NCBI GenBank assembly: GCA_947589625.1
Contig: CANQCM010000005.1
Span: 1 to 21,525, forward strand
Length of the DNA stretch: 21,525 bases
Origin: an uncultured Alphaproteobacteria bacterium
GTDB lineage: Bacteria > Pseudomonadota > Alphaproteobacteria > Rs-D84
Direction of reading: 5' to 3'
The translations under genes were made by a program, and so were the position numbers. The notes below the pieces were generated by a model. That model ran no database searches. It had not been told where the DNA came from and saw only the letters and a list, made by a program, of their open reading frames with translations. Numbering within the stretch: the stretch's first letter is position 1; each line of letters starts with the position of its first letter. Positions 7,026 to 13,540 of this stretch are shown piece after piece.

Positions 7026-7373
7026 TTATCCGACAATATCATCAAAACGCGATAATATATCTTTTAATAAATTTGGCTTTTTTGCTTTAGTTTTCTTTAG
7101 TTTTTCAATACTTGCGTTCTTTTTTTCTTCATAAGGCGCCGCAACTTCATCTTTTAATCTTTTTAATACAGCACCTTCGGTCATGCCTTTGTTAGACATT
7201 CCAGACGCGCCATATTTTGCGCGTTGTGTTGCCAGTGCTTTTTTTACCAGATTGTTTTTTGTTTTATCATTTGTTGCCATTTCAGATAATATCTGTTGGC
7301 GTTCTGATTTTGCCTGCTTTTTAGCATTATTATAATCTAAAATTGTTGTTATATCTGATACCAGTTGTCCCAT
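7026..7373 (-). CDS. Basic 115-aa phage protein between tail nozzle and fibre genes
   Basis: I do not recognise a family. The protein is rich in Lys and Ala/Asn, hydrophilic and probably helical or coiled coil, with basic stretches (EEKKNASIEKLKKTKAKKP) and no membrane segment. The position between tail tubular B and the fibre is where T7-like phages encode internal virion (ejectosome) proteins, so a small internal virion or DNA-associated role is possible, but nothing in the chain proves it. AGGGG lies about 7 bp before the ATG and the gene follows tail tubular B by 15 bp, so it belongs to the late virion operon. Confidence 0.65.
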   Translation of the reverse strand: MGQLVSDITTILDYNNAKKQAKSERQQILSEMATNDKTKNNLVKKALATQRAKYGASGMSNKGMTEGAVLKRLKDEVAAPYEEKKNASIEKLKKTKAKKPNLLKDILSRFDDIVG

Positions 7374-7388
7374 TTTTAACCCCTATTA

Positions 7389-9104
7389 TTAAATTGTGTA
7401 AAACCCATGTACCGCGACAGACAATACTGTTGTGGGTAATTGCTCGCTGCCACTGATAACCCACGGTGATGCGATTTTATTGCGCACAGAACCCAAGATA
7501 TTCACTGAAATATCACCAGAATATCCGTCTGAATCAGGCGCATATATTTCATTTGGTAACGAAACACGCATGCCGTTTATTTCAATTGATTTAGTATTTA
7601 ATACGCGCACAGAAATTTTTCGTATGCGATATTTTTTAATATCGTGCGCCCCAGAATGAATCGGCAATGCCGATGCATTAAATGAAAATCCATATTGACC
7701 TGCATCATTAAATACACCTGATTGAAATTTTTCCAAATTATAGATTTCATCGCGGCGCACGATAACATATGTTGTGCCGTCAAGAACTGCAACAGAACGA
7801 AAATCGCCTTGGGTTTTATATACGCCCCATGCAGAAATTCCCAGTGCAGAATTTTGATTTAATACCGCAATATCACCGTTTTCAAGTACAACGAATAATT
7901 GTCGCGTTGAATCGTTATATGCGATATCAATCGGGTTTTTCATCAAGTGTTTAGAATATGCGCATAAATCTGTGGCATTATAATTTTCACCCAATTCGTC
8001 TAGGGTCAATTCACGAATATCCTTGCGACCTGCGGATATAAACACCGTTGCGCCTTCTATTTTTTGTGGTGGCAAATATCGCGATGCAACACTGCCAACC
8101 GATGTATGTTGCTTGATTTCAACAGACGATGGTGTCAATGGCTTGTTAGAAATTGCCCATTCGCCCACAGATGTTAATATTTGCAAATTATCACTGCTGA
8201 CAACGGTGCAAATATGTTGACGTTGTTGCGACAACAATGTGATAAAAATTGCTTCATCATCAAGACCAGTGCCAGCATCAAAATTATTGTGATGCCCAAC
8301 TTTGGATAACCAAATGCCAGACGGATAATCGCGCGAACCGCCAAAGACCAGACGGTCTTGATGAAATGTAATACTGCATGGCCAACCGCGCCGATTGCTA
8401 AATGCAGCCTCGCCCCAATCTGATGTTGCCCCAGATGATGCACTGTACGCACCATTGGTATATGCGCGCACATGTGTGGCATCAATATATGTATCAACCA
8501 GCCACTGACGCGATTGAACCAAGACACGGCTGCCGACACTGTCGGGTGTCCAAAAGTCCCGATTCGTTGTTAATGTTGCGAAATTATTACCTGCACTGTT
8601 TGCAGAAATTGTAATTGTGATATTTTCAGAATCCTCAAACCGCATAAACGGAATCATTTCATTCATATTTTCGTCATTTCGTACAAAATCAAACGCAATC
8701 AATTCAAAATCTTCGCCATATTTTTTTAATACCATTGGTCTAAATTCAGGGTGAACAAATATCATTGTTCCAAATCGTTGGGCATATTGTAATTTAGCCA
8801 AATCATTTATATTCCACGGCGATAACAAATTATCACACAATTTGCCGTCACGATAGACATATATATGCTGGGCGCCCAGTACTAACAAATATTCTTCGTC
8901 TTCTGCAACGGAAAAAGGCACTAATCGTGCATCTGAAGGTATATTATTCACAATCTCTAATCCATCGCGTCGTTTCAAACCACCACCTGACATTACGTCC
9001 ATATTTTCCAAACGCATTAAACCGTTCAGATTATCATGCGAATAAAATTCAGGCGACACTTCGCCATTTGCAAAATTGTTTTGTGTTTTAATAAAATCAG
9101 GCAT
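7389..9104 (-). CDS. Tail tubular protein B-like (tail nozzle)
   Basis: A 571-aa protein resembling the podoviral nozzle (T7 gp12-like), a beta-propeller-rich protein that closes the tail tip and receives the fibres. Family-like features include the N-terminal FANGEVSPEFYSHDNLNGLMRLENM segment, GGGLKRRDGLE, and the central AFSNRRGWPCSITFHQDRLVFGGS block with PSGIWLSKVGHHNNFD. T7 gp12 is longer (794 aa), but many related phages have 550-700 aa versions. The start is supported by AAAAGGA 7 bp upstream. It follows tail tubular A by 15 bp. No frameshift is seen, so this gene appears intact. Confidence 0.85.
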   Translation of the reverse strand: MPDFIKTQNNFANGEVSPEFYSHDNLNGLMRLENMDVMSGGGLKRRDGLEIVNNIPSDARLVPFSVAEDEEYLLVLGAQHIYVYRDGKLCDNLLSPWNINDLAKLQYAQRFGTMIFVHPEFRPMVLKKYGEDFELIAFDFVRNDENMNEMIPFMRFEDSENITITISANSAGNNFATLTTNRDFWTPDSVGSRVLVQSRQWLVDTYIDATHVRAYTNGAYSASSGATSDWGEAAFSNRRGWPCSITFHQDRLVFGGSRDYPSGIWLSKVGHHNNFDAGTGLDDEAIFITLLSQQRQHICTVVSSDNLQILTSVGEWAISNKPLTPSSVEIKQHTSVGSVASRYLPPQKIEGATVFISAGRKDIRELTLDELGENYNATDLCAYSKHLMKNPIDIAYNDSTRQLFVVLENGDIAVLNQNSALGISAWGVYKTQGDFRSVAVLDGTTYVIVRRDEIYNLEKFQSGVFNDAGQYGFSFNASALPIHSGAHDIKKYRIRKISVRVLNTKSIEINGMRVSLPNEIYAPDSDGYSGDISVNILGSVRNKIASPWVISGSEQLPTTVLSVAVHGFYTI

Positions 9105-9119
9105 AAATAATCCTTTTGG

Positions 9120-9638
9120 CTAGAACCGCACATTGATTAAAGAAAAATTTTGGATTTTATCGTTCACAGATGTCGTACTGTCTATGAATTTCGCAGATTG
9201 CAATTCAGATTCGTACAGTGCCGCCAACATTCTGAATACTGATTGTTCGCCCGACAACGGTATGCAAAATTCCATTGCCAGTTTTGTCGCCACTAATGAC
9301 GCAAAATAACTGGGGTACGATTCTGGCGCAACACGCGATATGCCCAGAATAGAAATTGCGTCTGATGACGCAATAATTCTGTTGCCTATAATTTCACCAT
9401 TACATCTGATAACCCGAATACATTCCGCTGGTATCAAAAAATCGCCATTATCATTTTTTACTAAATCATATTTCTTGCATGCGAATCGCCACGGGTGCAT
9501 CGCCAATAACGAATCTGTAATTGGGTCAAATAATGTTCGCGCCAATTGCGCAGTTGCCGTATCGTCCATCAAAGATTGAATTGGCTGTTCGCCTAATTTC
9601 AACAATGCCATTGAACATAAATCTATTTTGGTCAGCAT
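9120..9638 (-). CDS. Tail tubular protein A-like (head-tail adaptor)
   Basis: A 172-aa protein of the T7 gp11-like adaptor family, which forms the ring between portal and nozzle. The N-terminal MLTKIDLCSMALLKLGEQPI segment and the LFDPITDSLLAMHPWRFACKK block are typical, as is the following FLIPAECIRVIRC stretch. The start has AAGGA 8 bp upstream. A strong intrinsic terminator (9664-9688) lies between the preceding 76-aa gene and this one, so expression needs read-through or a promoter in the roughly 25-bp remainder. That is an unusual break inside a virion operon. Confidence 0.85.
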   Translation of the reverse strand: MLTKIDLCSMALLKLGEQPIQSLMDDTATAQLARTLFDPITDSLLAMHPWRFACKKYDLVKNDNGDFLIPAECIRVIRCNGEIIGNRIIASSDAISILGISRVAPESYPSYFASLVATKLAMEFCIPLSGEQSVFRMLAALYESELQSAKFIDSTTSVNDKIQNFSLINVRF

Positions 9639-9656
9639 TTTTTATTTCCTTGTTAT

Positions 9657-9688
9657 GAATAAAAACCGCAGACAAATTGTCTGCGGTT
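9657..9688 (-). terminator. Intrinsic terminator between 76-aa gene and tail tubular A
   Basis: A perfect 12-bp inverted repeat, AACCGCAGACAA (9664-9675) and TTGTCTGCGGTT (9677-9688), followed on the minus strand by TTTTTATT. It would end or attenuate transcripts coming from the capsid gene, giving high capsid and lower tail expression. Confidence 0.75.
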
Positions 9689-9708
9689 CAGATTGGGTTT
9701 ATAAAACA

Positions 9709-9939
9709 TTATGCCAATGCACCCATGCTTACATTCCCACCATCAACTGTGATTACCTTGATTGCTGTGCCATCATTTGCATTAACAATAACAATATCGC
9801 CAGTGTTCATCAAGGTTTTAACATCGTTAAAATATTCCGCGGCGGAAATTGCGGACATATCTTCTTTTGCCGCATAGTGCCACAATGTGAATCCATTTGC
9901 ATATGCAATTACCGACAGATTTTTATTTTGAAAAGCCAT
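9709..9939 (-). CDS. Small 76-aa protein following the capsid gene
   Basis: The protein starts MAFQNKNLSVIAYANGFTLWHY and continues through AAEYFNDVKTLMNTGDIVIVNA to an acidic/beta-rich end (VITVDGGNVSMGALA). Proteins with this LSVIAYANGFTLWHY-type start are familiar from positions next to capsid genes in podovirus-like genomes, but their function is not established to my knowledge. A decoration or head-completion protein is a reasonable guess from size, beta-rich character and position. AAAGGA lies about 8 bp before the ATG. It sits 17 bp after the capsid gene and just before a strong terminator, so it shares the capsid transcript. Confidence 0.65.
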   Translation of the reverse strand: MAFQNKNLSVIAYANGFTLWHYAAKEDMSAISAAEYFNDVKTLMNTGDIVIVNANDGTAIKVITVDGGNVSMGALA

Positions 9940-9956
9940 GTTAAATCCTTTTTTAT

Positions 9957-10781
9957 TTATGCATCAGTTTCTTTGCATTTGATACGAACAATACCATCAT
10001 TGTCAATCAAGACCGCGCCTTGCGCCATGCTGTTGCTGATAAAGTGCGCAGCGCGTTCGCCGTGCCATGAAATATCAGTTTTGACTTCTTGACCACATGC
10101 GTGCCCAATACTGGACGCGTGATACAGAAAGCAATCACGATTTTCATCGGTTAATGGCAAACCGTTATACAACACCCATGTAATGCCCAGCCATTTTCTG
10201 GCAGACCCACCAGAAACTAATGGCAAATCATTACCAACATAATCAGCCGACACAAATTCATCTAGGCTTAATAATTGATTCCATTGATGTACACCAACAA
10301 CCGCAAAACGCCGCCCGTCATCAGGAACATCTTTGGTATTCAATATTTCAACCGCAGACAAAATCATTGATTTGGTTAAACCAGTGCTGTAATCGCCCAC
10401 ATTATTAGTTGCCTGTGACATTGCAGACACAATCAATTCATCTGTCTTGCGCCCCAATGCATATGCACCAGCAGACGCAACAACGCGCCGTTCATCAATA
10501 TTTGTTTTCAGTTCGTCCAACGCGTCAACCCAATCGCCTGCATAATAATCTTGCAACATACATTCAACAGGTTCATGGTTCAAATTCATCACAGGTACAA
10601 TGCCATGACGCGATTTAGTACTGGCAATACCCCGGCCAACCTTTTGAAATGTTGTAGACGCACCTACAACACCAGATTTACTGCGCACCGTAGAACGCAA
10701 TTTTGTGCCCATCTGTTGATATGCCAGATGAACATCTGCTTCAAATTGTTTCACGAAGACATTATCTATGGAAACAGACAT
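9957..10781 (-). CDS. Major capsid protein
   Basis: A 274-aa protein placed directly before the 76-aa gene and after the scaffold, the standard head-gene order. It has no signal peptide or membrane segment. Features consistent with a podoviral HK97-fold major capsid protein include the opening VDNVFVKQFEADVHLAYQQ-like segment (here SIDNVFVKQF), a GRGIASTKSRHGIVPVMN region, the YAGDWVDALDELKTNIDERR stretch (equivalent to the spine helix region) and a C-terminal GHACGQEVKTDISWHGERA segment near the end. AGGA lies 9-10 bp before the ATG at 10779-10781. Three terminators lie upstream, so it probably has its own promoter or depends on antitermination. Confidence 0.85.
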   Translation of the reverse strand: MSVSIDNVFVKQFEADVHLAYQQMGTKLRSTVRSKSGVVGASTTFQKVGRGIASTKSRHGIVPVMNLNHEPVECMLQDYYAGDWVDALDELKTNIDERRVVASAGAYALGRKTDELIVSAMSQATNNVGDYSTGLTKSMILSAVEILNTKDVPDDGRRFAVVGVHQWNQLLSLDEFVSADYVGNDLPLVSGGSARKWLGITWVLYNGLPLTDENRDCFLYHASSIGHACGQEVKTDISWHGERAAHFISNSMAQGAVLIDNDGIVRIKCKETDA

Positions 10782-10813
10782 TTATATTCCTTTTATTTAA
10801 TATGGTAAAACAT

Positions 10814-10830
10814 GCACGAATAAATCGTGC
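10814..10830 (-). promoter_or_regulatory. Hairpin in the capsid mRNA leader
   Basis: GCACGA (10814-10819) and TCGTGC (10825-10830) form a 6-bp stem with a 5-nt loop, about 35 bp before the capsid ATG. There is no U-run, so it is more likely a leader structure or processing/stability element than a terminator. Confidence 0.35.
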
Positions 10831-10887
10831 GCCCATTAAATTTGTTTTATGGTTATGCAAATAAATGCGCCAAGAACAAACATCGGG

Positions 10888-10899
10888 TCCCATATGGGA
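10888..10899. promoter_or_regulatory. 12-bp palindrome TCCCATATGGGA in the capsid leader region
   Basis: A perfect palindrome between the third terminator and the capsid gene. It could be a protein-binding site; no partner is known. Confidence 0.3.
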
Positions 10900-10910
10900 T
10901 TATCCAAATT

Positions 10911-10952
10911 AAAAAATTCAGTCATACCATGCGCACATAAATATGACTGAAT
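10911..10952 (-). terminator. Intrinsic terminator (third of three) upstream of capsid
   Basis: ATTCAGTCAT (10916-10925) and ATGACTGAAT (10943-10952) form a 10-bp stem with a 17-nt loop, followed on the minus strand by a run of six T. On the plus strand it could also act weakly. Confidence 0.55.
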
Positions 10953-10959
10953 CTTTTAT

Positions 10960-10991
10960 AAAAAAAACACCCAAACAAATGTCTGGGTGTT
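10960..10991 (-). terminator. Intrinsic terminator (second of three) upstream of capsid
   Basis: AACACCCA (10966-10973) and TGGGTGTT (10984-10991) form an 8-bp stem with a 10-nt loop, followed on the minus strand by eight T. Confidence 0.7.
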
Positions 10992-10996
10992 AAATT

Positions 10997-11020
10997 AAAA
11001 CCCCACGATTGTGGGGATTT
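10997..11020 (-). terminator. Intrinsic terminator (first of three) after the H1-like gene
   Basis: CCCCAC (11001-11006) and GTGGGG (11011-11016) form a stem with loop GATT and flanking A/T pairs, then TTTTAATT on the minus strand. It lies directly after the stop of the Lys/Ala-repeat gene. Confidence 0.7.
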
Positions 11021-11022
11021 AA

Positions 11023-11322
11023 TTATTTTCTTTTCGCTGCTGTTTTTTTGCAACCGCATGCAGGTTTTTTTGCAACAGTTTTTTTAGCAACTGGCTTTTT
11101 TGCCGCTACTTTTTTTGCAACTGCTTTTTTAGCAACAGGTTTTTTCGCTGCTACTTTTTTTGTTGCTGGTTTCTTTGCAACAGTTTTTTTAGCAACAGGT
11201 TTTTTTGCCGCTACTTTTTTTGCTGCTGGTTTCTTTGCAACAGTTTTTTTAGCAGCTGTTTTTTTCGCTGCTACTTTTTTTGCTGCTGGTTTTGCAGCTG
11301 GTTTTTTCGAGAACAATGACAT
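11023..11322 (-). CDS. Lys/Ala-repeat histone H1-like protein
   Basis: A 99-aa, extremely basic protein built almost wholly of pentapeptides xxAKK. These form a higher-order repeat of about 20 residues (PAAKKVAAKKPVAKKTVAKK and variants, about four copies) after the start MSLFSKKPAAK; the DNA shows a matching period near 60 bp. The C-terminus ends ACGCKKTAAKRK with a Cys-x-Cys pair. Such composition is that of bacterial histone H1-like/HctB-type DNA-compacting proteins. The repeat makes homology uninformative, so only general DNA or RNA binding can be inferred. A strong ribosome site AAAGGAG precedes the ATG. It lies between scaffold and capsid, an unusual place, flanked by an inverted repeat upstream and three terminators downstream, so it seems a self-contained transcription unit (moron-like). 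Confidence 0.75.
   Translation of the reverse strand: MSLFSKKPAAKPAAKKVAAKKTAAKKTVAKKPAAKKVAAKKPVAKKTVAKKPATKKVAAKKPVAKKAVAKKVAAKKPVAKKTVAKKPACGCKKTAAKRK
11030..11310 (-). repeat. Tandem coding repeats (15-bp and about 60-bp periods) in the H1-like gene
   Basis: Degenerate copies of a 15-bp unit encoding xxAKK combine into roughly four about 60-bp units. The tract could change length by recombination or slippage in whole-codon steps. Confidence 0.7.
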
Positions 11323-11355
11323 TCTTCTCTCCTTTATCGTTTTTATTTTTTGTTT

Positions 11356-11375
11356 AGAACAAATTATTTTGTTCT
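11356..11375. promoter_or_regulatory. Inverted repeat AGAACAAA-N4-TTTGTTCT upstream of the H1-like gene
   Basis: Perfect 8-bp half-sites 34 bp before the H1-like ATG. On the minus strand it is followed by A-rich, not T-rich, sequence, so it is not a terminator for the scaffold transcript. An operator or a leader hairpin is more likely. Confidence 0.4.
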
Positions 11376-11427
11376 TACTTTTATTTTATCTGAAACAAAA
11401 AAATTAGTAAAGAAGAAAATGAATTTT

Positions 11428-12084
11428 TTACGAATACAATTTCTTAAAACCGTTTTCAATTTTGCGAACATATTCTGCATCGTGATCGCGCCAATATTTT
11501 GGATCACTCATCATGCGTCTTAAATCAGAATCAGATAAATTTTCATTTGTATTTTTATCTGTTTGAACATGCGGTTCAATTGATTGCATCATCTTGTAAA
11601 TGCTTTGGATTCCTTGGGCTGACGCACACAACGCATCAAACGCATCAGCAGGTAAAAATTTCTGACCGAACAAATCAATTGCATGTAATGCTTCATTCAT
11701 TTTTTCACGCGATCCGAAAAATTTTTCCAACACCGCCATTTCATTAGATTCGTTTTGCACAGAATAAATTTCTGCAACAATCGGTGATAAAAAATCTTCT
11801 GCCAGTTTATAAATCTGTTCAACTTGTGATGATGTTAGACCGATTTCATGAAATTTTTTTCTGATATTTTCATCATCAAACAATTCATTTGTCGGATATT
11901 CGTCCGCTGACATCGGCACACCAATTGCACGATTAAATTTTTGACGCGTTGCATCATCTGATTTAGAATCTGGAATTGAAACCATTGTACCAATTTTCTT
12001 TTCTAATTCAGAATATGATTTCATTAACGCGTTTGCGTTTAATGTTCCATCTTGATTAAGAAATTTTTCAGGAATTTTTTCCAT
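11428..12084 (-). CDS. Capsid scaffolding (assembly) protein
   Basis: A 218-aa acidic, helical protein. The FLNQDGTLNANALMKSYSELEKKIG start, the IGVPMSADEYP stretch and the basic/helical C-terminal DPKYWRDHDAEYVRKIENGFKKLY segment are characteristic of podoviral scaffolds, whose C-terminal helices bind the capsid protein inside the procapsid. The T7 gp9 scaffold is about 300 aa, so this one is short but plausible. AAAGGA lies about 7 bp before the ATG. It overlaps the holin-like gene by 17 bp, showing that lysis and head genes share one transcript. It is separated from the capsid gene by the H1-like gene and three terminators. Confidence 0.8.
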   Translation of the reverse strand: MEKIPEKFLNQDGTLNANALMKSYSELEKKIGTMVSIPDSKSDDATRQKFNRAIGVPMSADEYPTNELFDDENIRKKFHEIGLTSSQVEQIYKLAEDFLSPIVAEIYSVQNESNEMAVLEKFFGSREKMNEALHAIDLFGQKFLPADAFDALCASAQGIQSIYKMMQSIEPHVQTDKNTNENLSDSDLRRMMSDPKYWRDHDAEYVRKIENGFKKLYS

Positions 12085-12274
12085 TTTCGTTTCCTTTGGT
12101 TTCGCTGGATTTACGCAGAAAATAAATGCCGCCTAATGTGAATACAGCCTGCATCATTGTGAATACATCTGTATCGCCCACCAGATAAGCACCAATCGCA
12201 GATACAATTCCGACCGCGGAAATAATGTATGTGCGATGTCCTGCAAGACAACCACCTTTGATTATTTTATTCAT
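12068..12274 (-). CDS. Small two-helix membrane protein, holin-like
   Basis: A 68-aa protein with an N-terminal basic stretch (MNKIIKGGCLAGHR), a first hydrophobic helix (TYIISAVGIVSAIGAYLVG), a short acidic turn GDTDV, a second hydrophobic segment (FTMMQAVFTLGGIYFL) and a charged tail (RKSSETKGNENGKNS). This is the topology of class II holins and of small phage membrane proteins of the GRKTYIxxAVG type. Its position directly after the cell-wall hydrolase supports a role in lysis. A start-proximal GGGAG lies a few bases before the ATG. Whether it forms lethal holes cannot be told from sequence. Confidence 0.6.
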   Translation of the reverse strand: MNKIIKGGCLAGHRTYIISAVGIVSAIGAYLVGDTDVFTMMQAVFTLGGIYFLRKSSETKGNENGKNS

Positions 12275-12285
12275 TGAACACTCCC

Positions 12286-12696
12286 TTAAAGATAAAACAG
12301 CATATTATCAATATCGGCAATATACCCACGTGATGTTGCCCAATCTGGCATAACATCAGAATGATGAAACATTGTTGCACCGTTGCATGTGTCATTTAAC
12401 ACGCCACGCAACATTCGCGTTGCAACGCGAACACACATTTGAAACGCACGCGATTTTGCATCAACATTCATCAACGCATTTTGTGGCGATGAACTGTCCA
12501 GTGCGCTGAATATATTTTTATCAGATATAATATCTGTATATTCGCGTCCTGATTTGTTATGCAAATTATTTATCATTGATGTTAATGCCATAACGCCATA
12601 TAAAGAATCTGCACCTGTTTCAGCAAAAACAACGCGCGCGATTTTATAAGCCACAGATTGTTCAGAATCTGTGTTTTTTATCAGTTCCAAATGCAT
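12286..12696 (-). CDS. SleB-like cell-wall hydrolase (prophage endolysin)
   Basis: A 136-aa single-domain protein with the pattern of the SleB-type hydrolase family: a conserved Glu (E26) in ARVVFAETGADSLYGVMAL, then MINNLHNKSGREYTDIISDKNIFSAL, an RAFQMCVRVATRMLRGVL helix and the closing GATMFHHSDVMPDW. Members cleave peptidoglycan, and the Glu is the likely catalytic acid. No signal peptide is visible, so export would depend on the adjacent holin-like protein. I chose ATG 12694-12696 because AAAGGA lies 9 bp upstream; a longer frame exists but would run through a terminator hairpin. It is the first gene after a perfect promoter and two tandem terminators. Confidence 0.75.
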   Translation of the reverse strand: MHLELIKNTDSEQSVAYKIARVVFAETGADSLYGVMALTSMINNLHNKSGREYTDIISDKNIFSALDSSSPQNALMNVDAKSRAFQMCVRVATRMLRGVLNDTCNGATMFHHSDVMPDWATSRGYIADIDNMLFYL

Positions 12697-12711
12697 ATTT
12701 GTTTCCTTTAT

Positions 12712-12735
12712 AAAAAATCGCGCCATACGGCGCGA
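12712..12735 (-). terminator. Intrinsic terminator just before the hydrolase gene
   Basis: TCGCGCC (12718-12724) and GGCGCGA (12729-12735), loop ATAC, followed on the minus strand by six T. It sits between the promoter at 12795-12823 and the first gene it could serve. Confidence 0.75.
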
Positions 12736-12742
12736 CAAGAAT

Positions 12743-12767
12743 AAAAAAAACCGCAACAATGTGCGGG
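12743..12767 (-). terminator. Intrinsic terminator, first of the tandem pair
   Basis: CCGCA (12751-12755) and TGCGG (12762-12766), loop of 6, followed on the minus strand by eight T. It starts only about 20 nt after the predicted transcription start. Confidence 0.65.
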
Positions 12768-12794
12768 CATAATTTTACCTTTTATATGTCCCAT

Positions 12795-12823
12795 ATTATA
12801 TCATAAATTAAATTCAATGTCAA
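12795..12823 (-). promoter_or_regulatory. Perfect-consensus sigma70 promoter of the prophage lysis/head operon
   Basis: On the minus strand, TTGACA (12818-12823), exactly 17 bp, TATAAT (12795-12800). Transcription would begin near 12788 and run into the hydrolase gene, but only through two terminators. Confidence 0.85.
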
Positions 12824-12859
12824 GACAATATCACCAAAGCCGCAGAATTATAGGCTTTT

Positions 12860-13540
12860 TCAGATACTGATTTCATCGCCATATGCCATTAAATATTTTG
12901 AACCATGTCGCAACACCAGCGCACCATTTTCATTTATGCCAATCAATTCCATACTTTCGCCGCGGTATTTCACAGGCTTGTTCAACGCAATTGCAAGATC
13001 TGTCCATCGCGCGCGAACAACTGCAAAATCTGTTCGCATCCATTTATCAATATTGCGCATCAACCGATTCAGCAATTCTGTCTTGTCAACATTTGCATAT
13101 TTATTCAAATGTGTTGTTTTATATTGTTCAACGGTTGGCGATGTTTTTATATTTATGCCAATGCCACATACAACAAAACGACCAGAATATTCAATCAAGA
13201 CCCCACAAACCTTGTCACCATTTATTAAAATATCATTTGGCCATTTAATTTGTGGCACGATGCCAAAAGATAAAATTGTTTCAGCAATTGCGACCGCAAT
13301 AACATAGCTTAACCGTGGGTCGCGTTCATCAGACGAAAAAATAAAACTGGCATATAAATTTCCGTGATGCGACACCCATGTACGTTTGAACCGCCCACGG
13401 CCTGCGGATTGTGCCTCGGCAACAATGACAATGTGGTCAGACGCATTACCATCTGCAATCATATCCAACGCATATGTTTGGGTACTGGGGATTTTATCAA
13501 AAGAAATCAATTTATATGTTGCCAATTTTATAAACCCCAT
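12860..13540 (-). CDS. birA: Biotin--[acetyl-CoA-carboxylase] ligase, catalytic domain only
   Basis: A 226-aa class I biotin protein ligase, which activates biotin with ATP and transfers it to the biotin carrier lysine of carboxylases. Visible motifs: STQTYALDMI, the biotinyl-AMP loop SAGRGRFKRTWVS, the KWPNDILINGDKVCGVLIE block and VCGIGINI. The C-terminal SH3-like part ends in LVLRHGSKYLMAYGDEISI. There is no N-terminal DNA-binding domain, unlike Escherichia coli BirA. The start ATG 13538-13540 overlaps the end of the winged-helix gene by 29 bp; no clear ribosome site is seen, so translation may be coupled. A short downstream start is possible. Confidence 0.9.
   Translation of the reverse strand: MGFIKLATYKLISFDKIPSTQTYALDMIADGNASDHIVIVAEAQSAGRGRFKRTWVSHHGNLYASFIFSSDERDPRLSYVIAVAIAETILSFGIVPQIKWPNDILINGDKVCGVLIEYSGRFVVCGIGINIKTSPTVEQYKTTHLNKYANVDKTELLNRLMRNIDKWMRTDFAVVRARWTDLAIALNKPVKYRGESMELIGINENGALVLRHGSKYLMAYGDEISI

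Larger units (their letters stand above)
1..12830 (-). mobile_element. Podovirus-like (T7-morphology) prophage, structural/lysis half; open at left edge
   Basis: A continuous block of minus-strand virion and lysis genes: hydrolase, holin-like, scaffold, capsid, tail tubular A and B, fibre anchor, terminase, portal and Bbp19-like. The right limit is placed between the promoter at 12795-12823 and the end of birA at 12860. No att site is recognised there, so the edge is approximate. The left limit lies outside the window. Gene content matches podoviruses with a T7-type connector and tail nozzle, but the order differs from T7 because hydrolase and holin precede the scaffold. The large internal core proteins, small terminase, polymerase and integrase are not in this window. 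The terminase gene is interrupted by the dnaB cassette, so as it stands the element should not package DNA unless terminase is supplied in trans or the cassette leaves. Confidence 0.85.

Noticed and set aside
11009..11407. An antisense frame over the H1-like gene encoding a Phe/Ala-rich repeat protein
   Set aside because: It is the reverse complement of the AAG/GCA repeats; the Lys/Ala frame has a strong ribosome site and a fitting terminator.
12842..12868. Hairpin AAAGCC/GGCTTT just after birA as its terminator
   Set aside because: The stem is short with an 11-nt loop and no T-run follows on the minus strand, so it is not counted.
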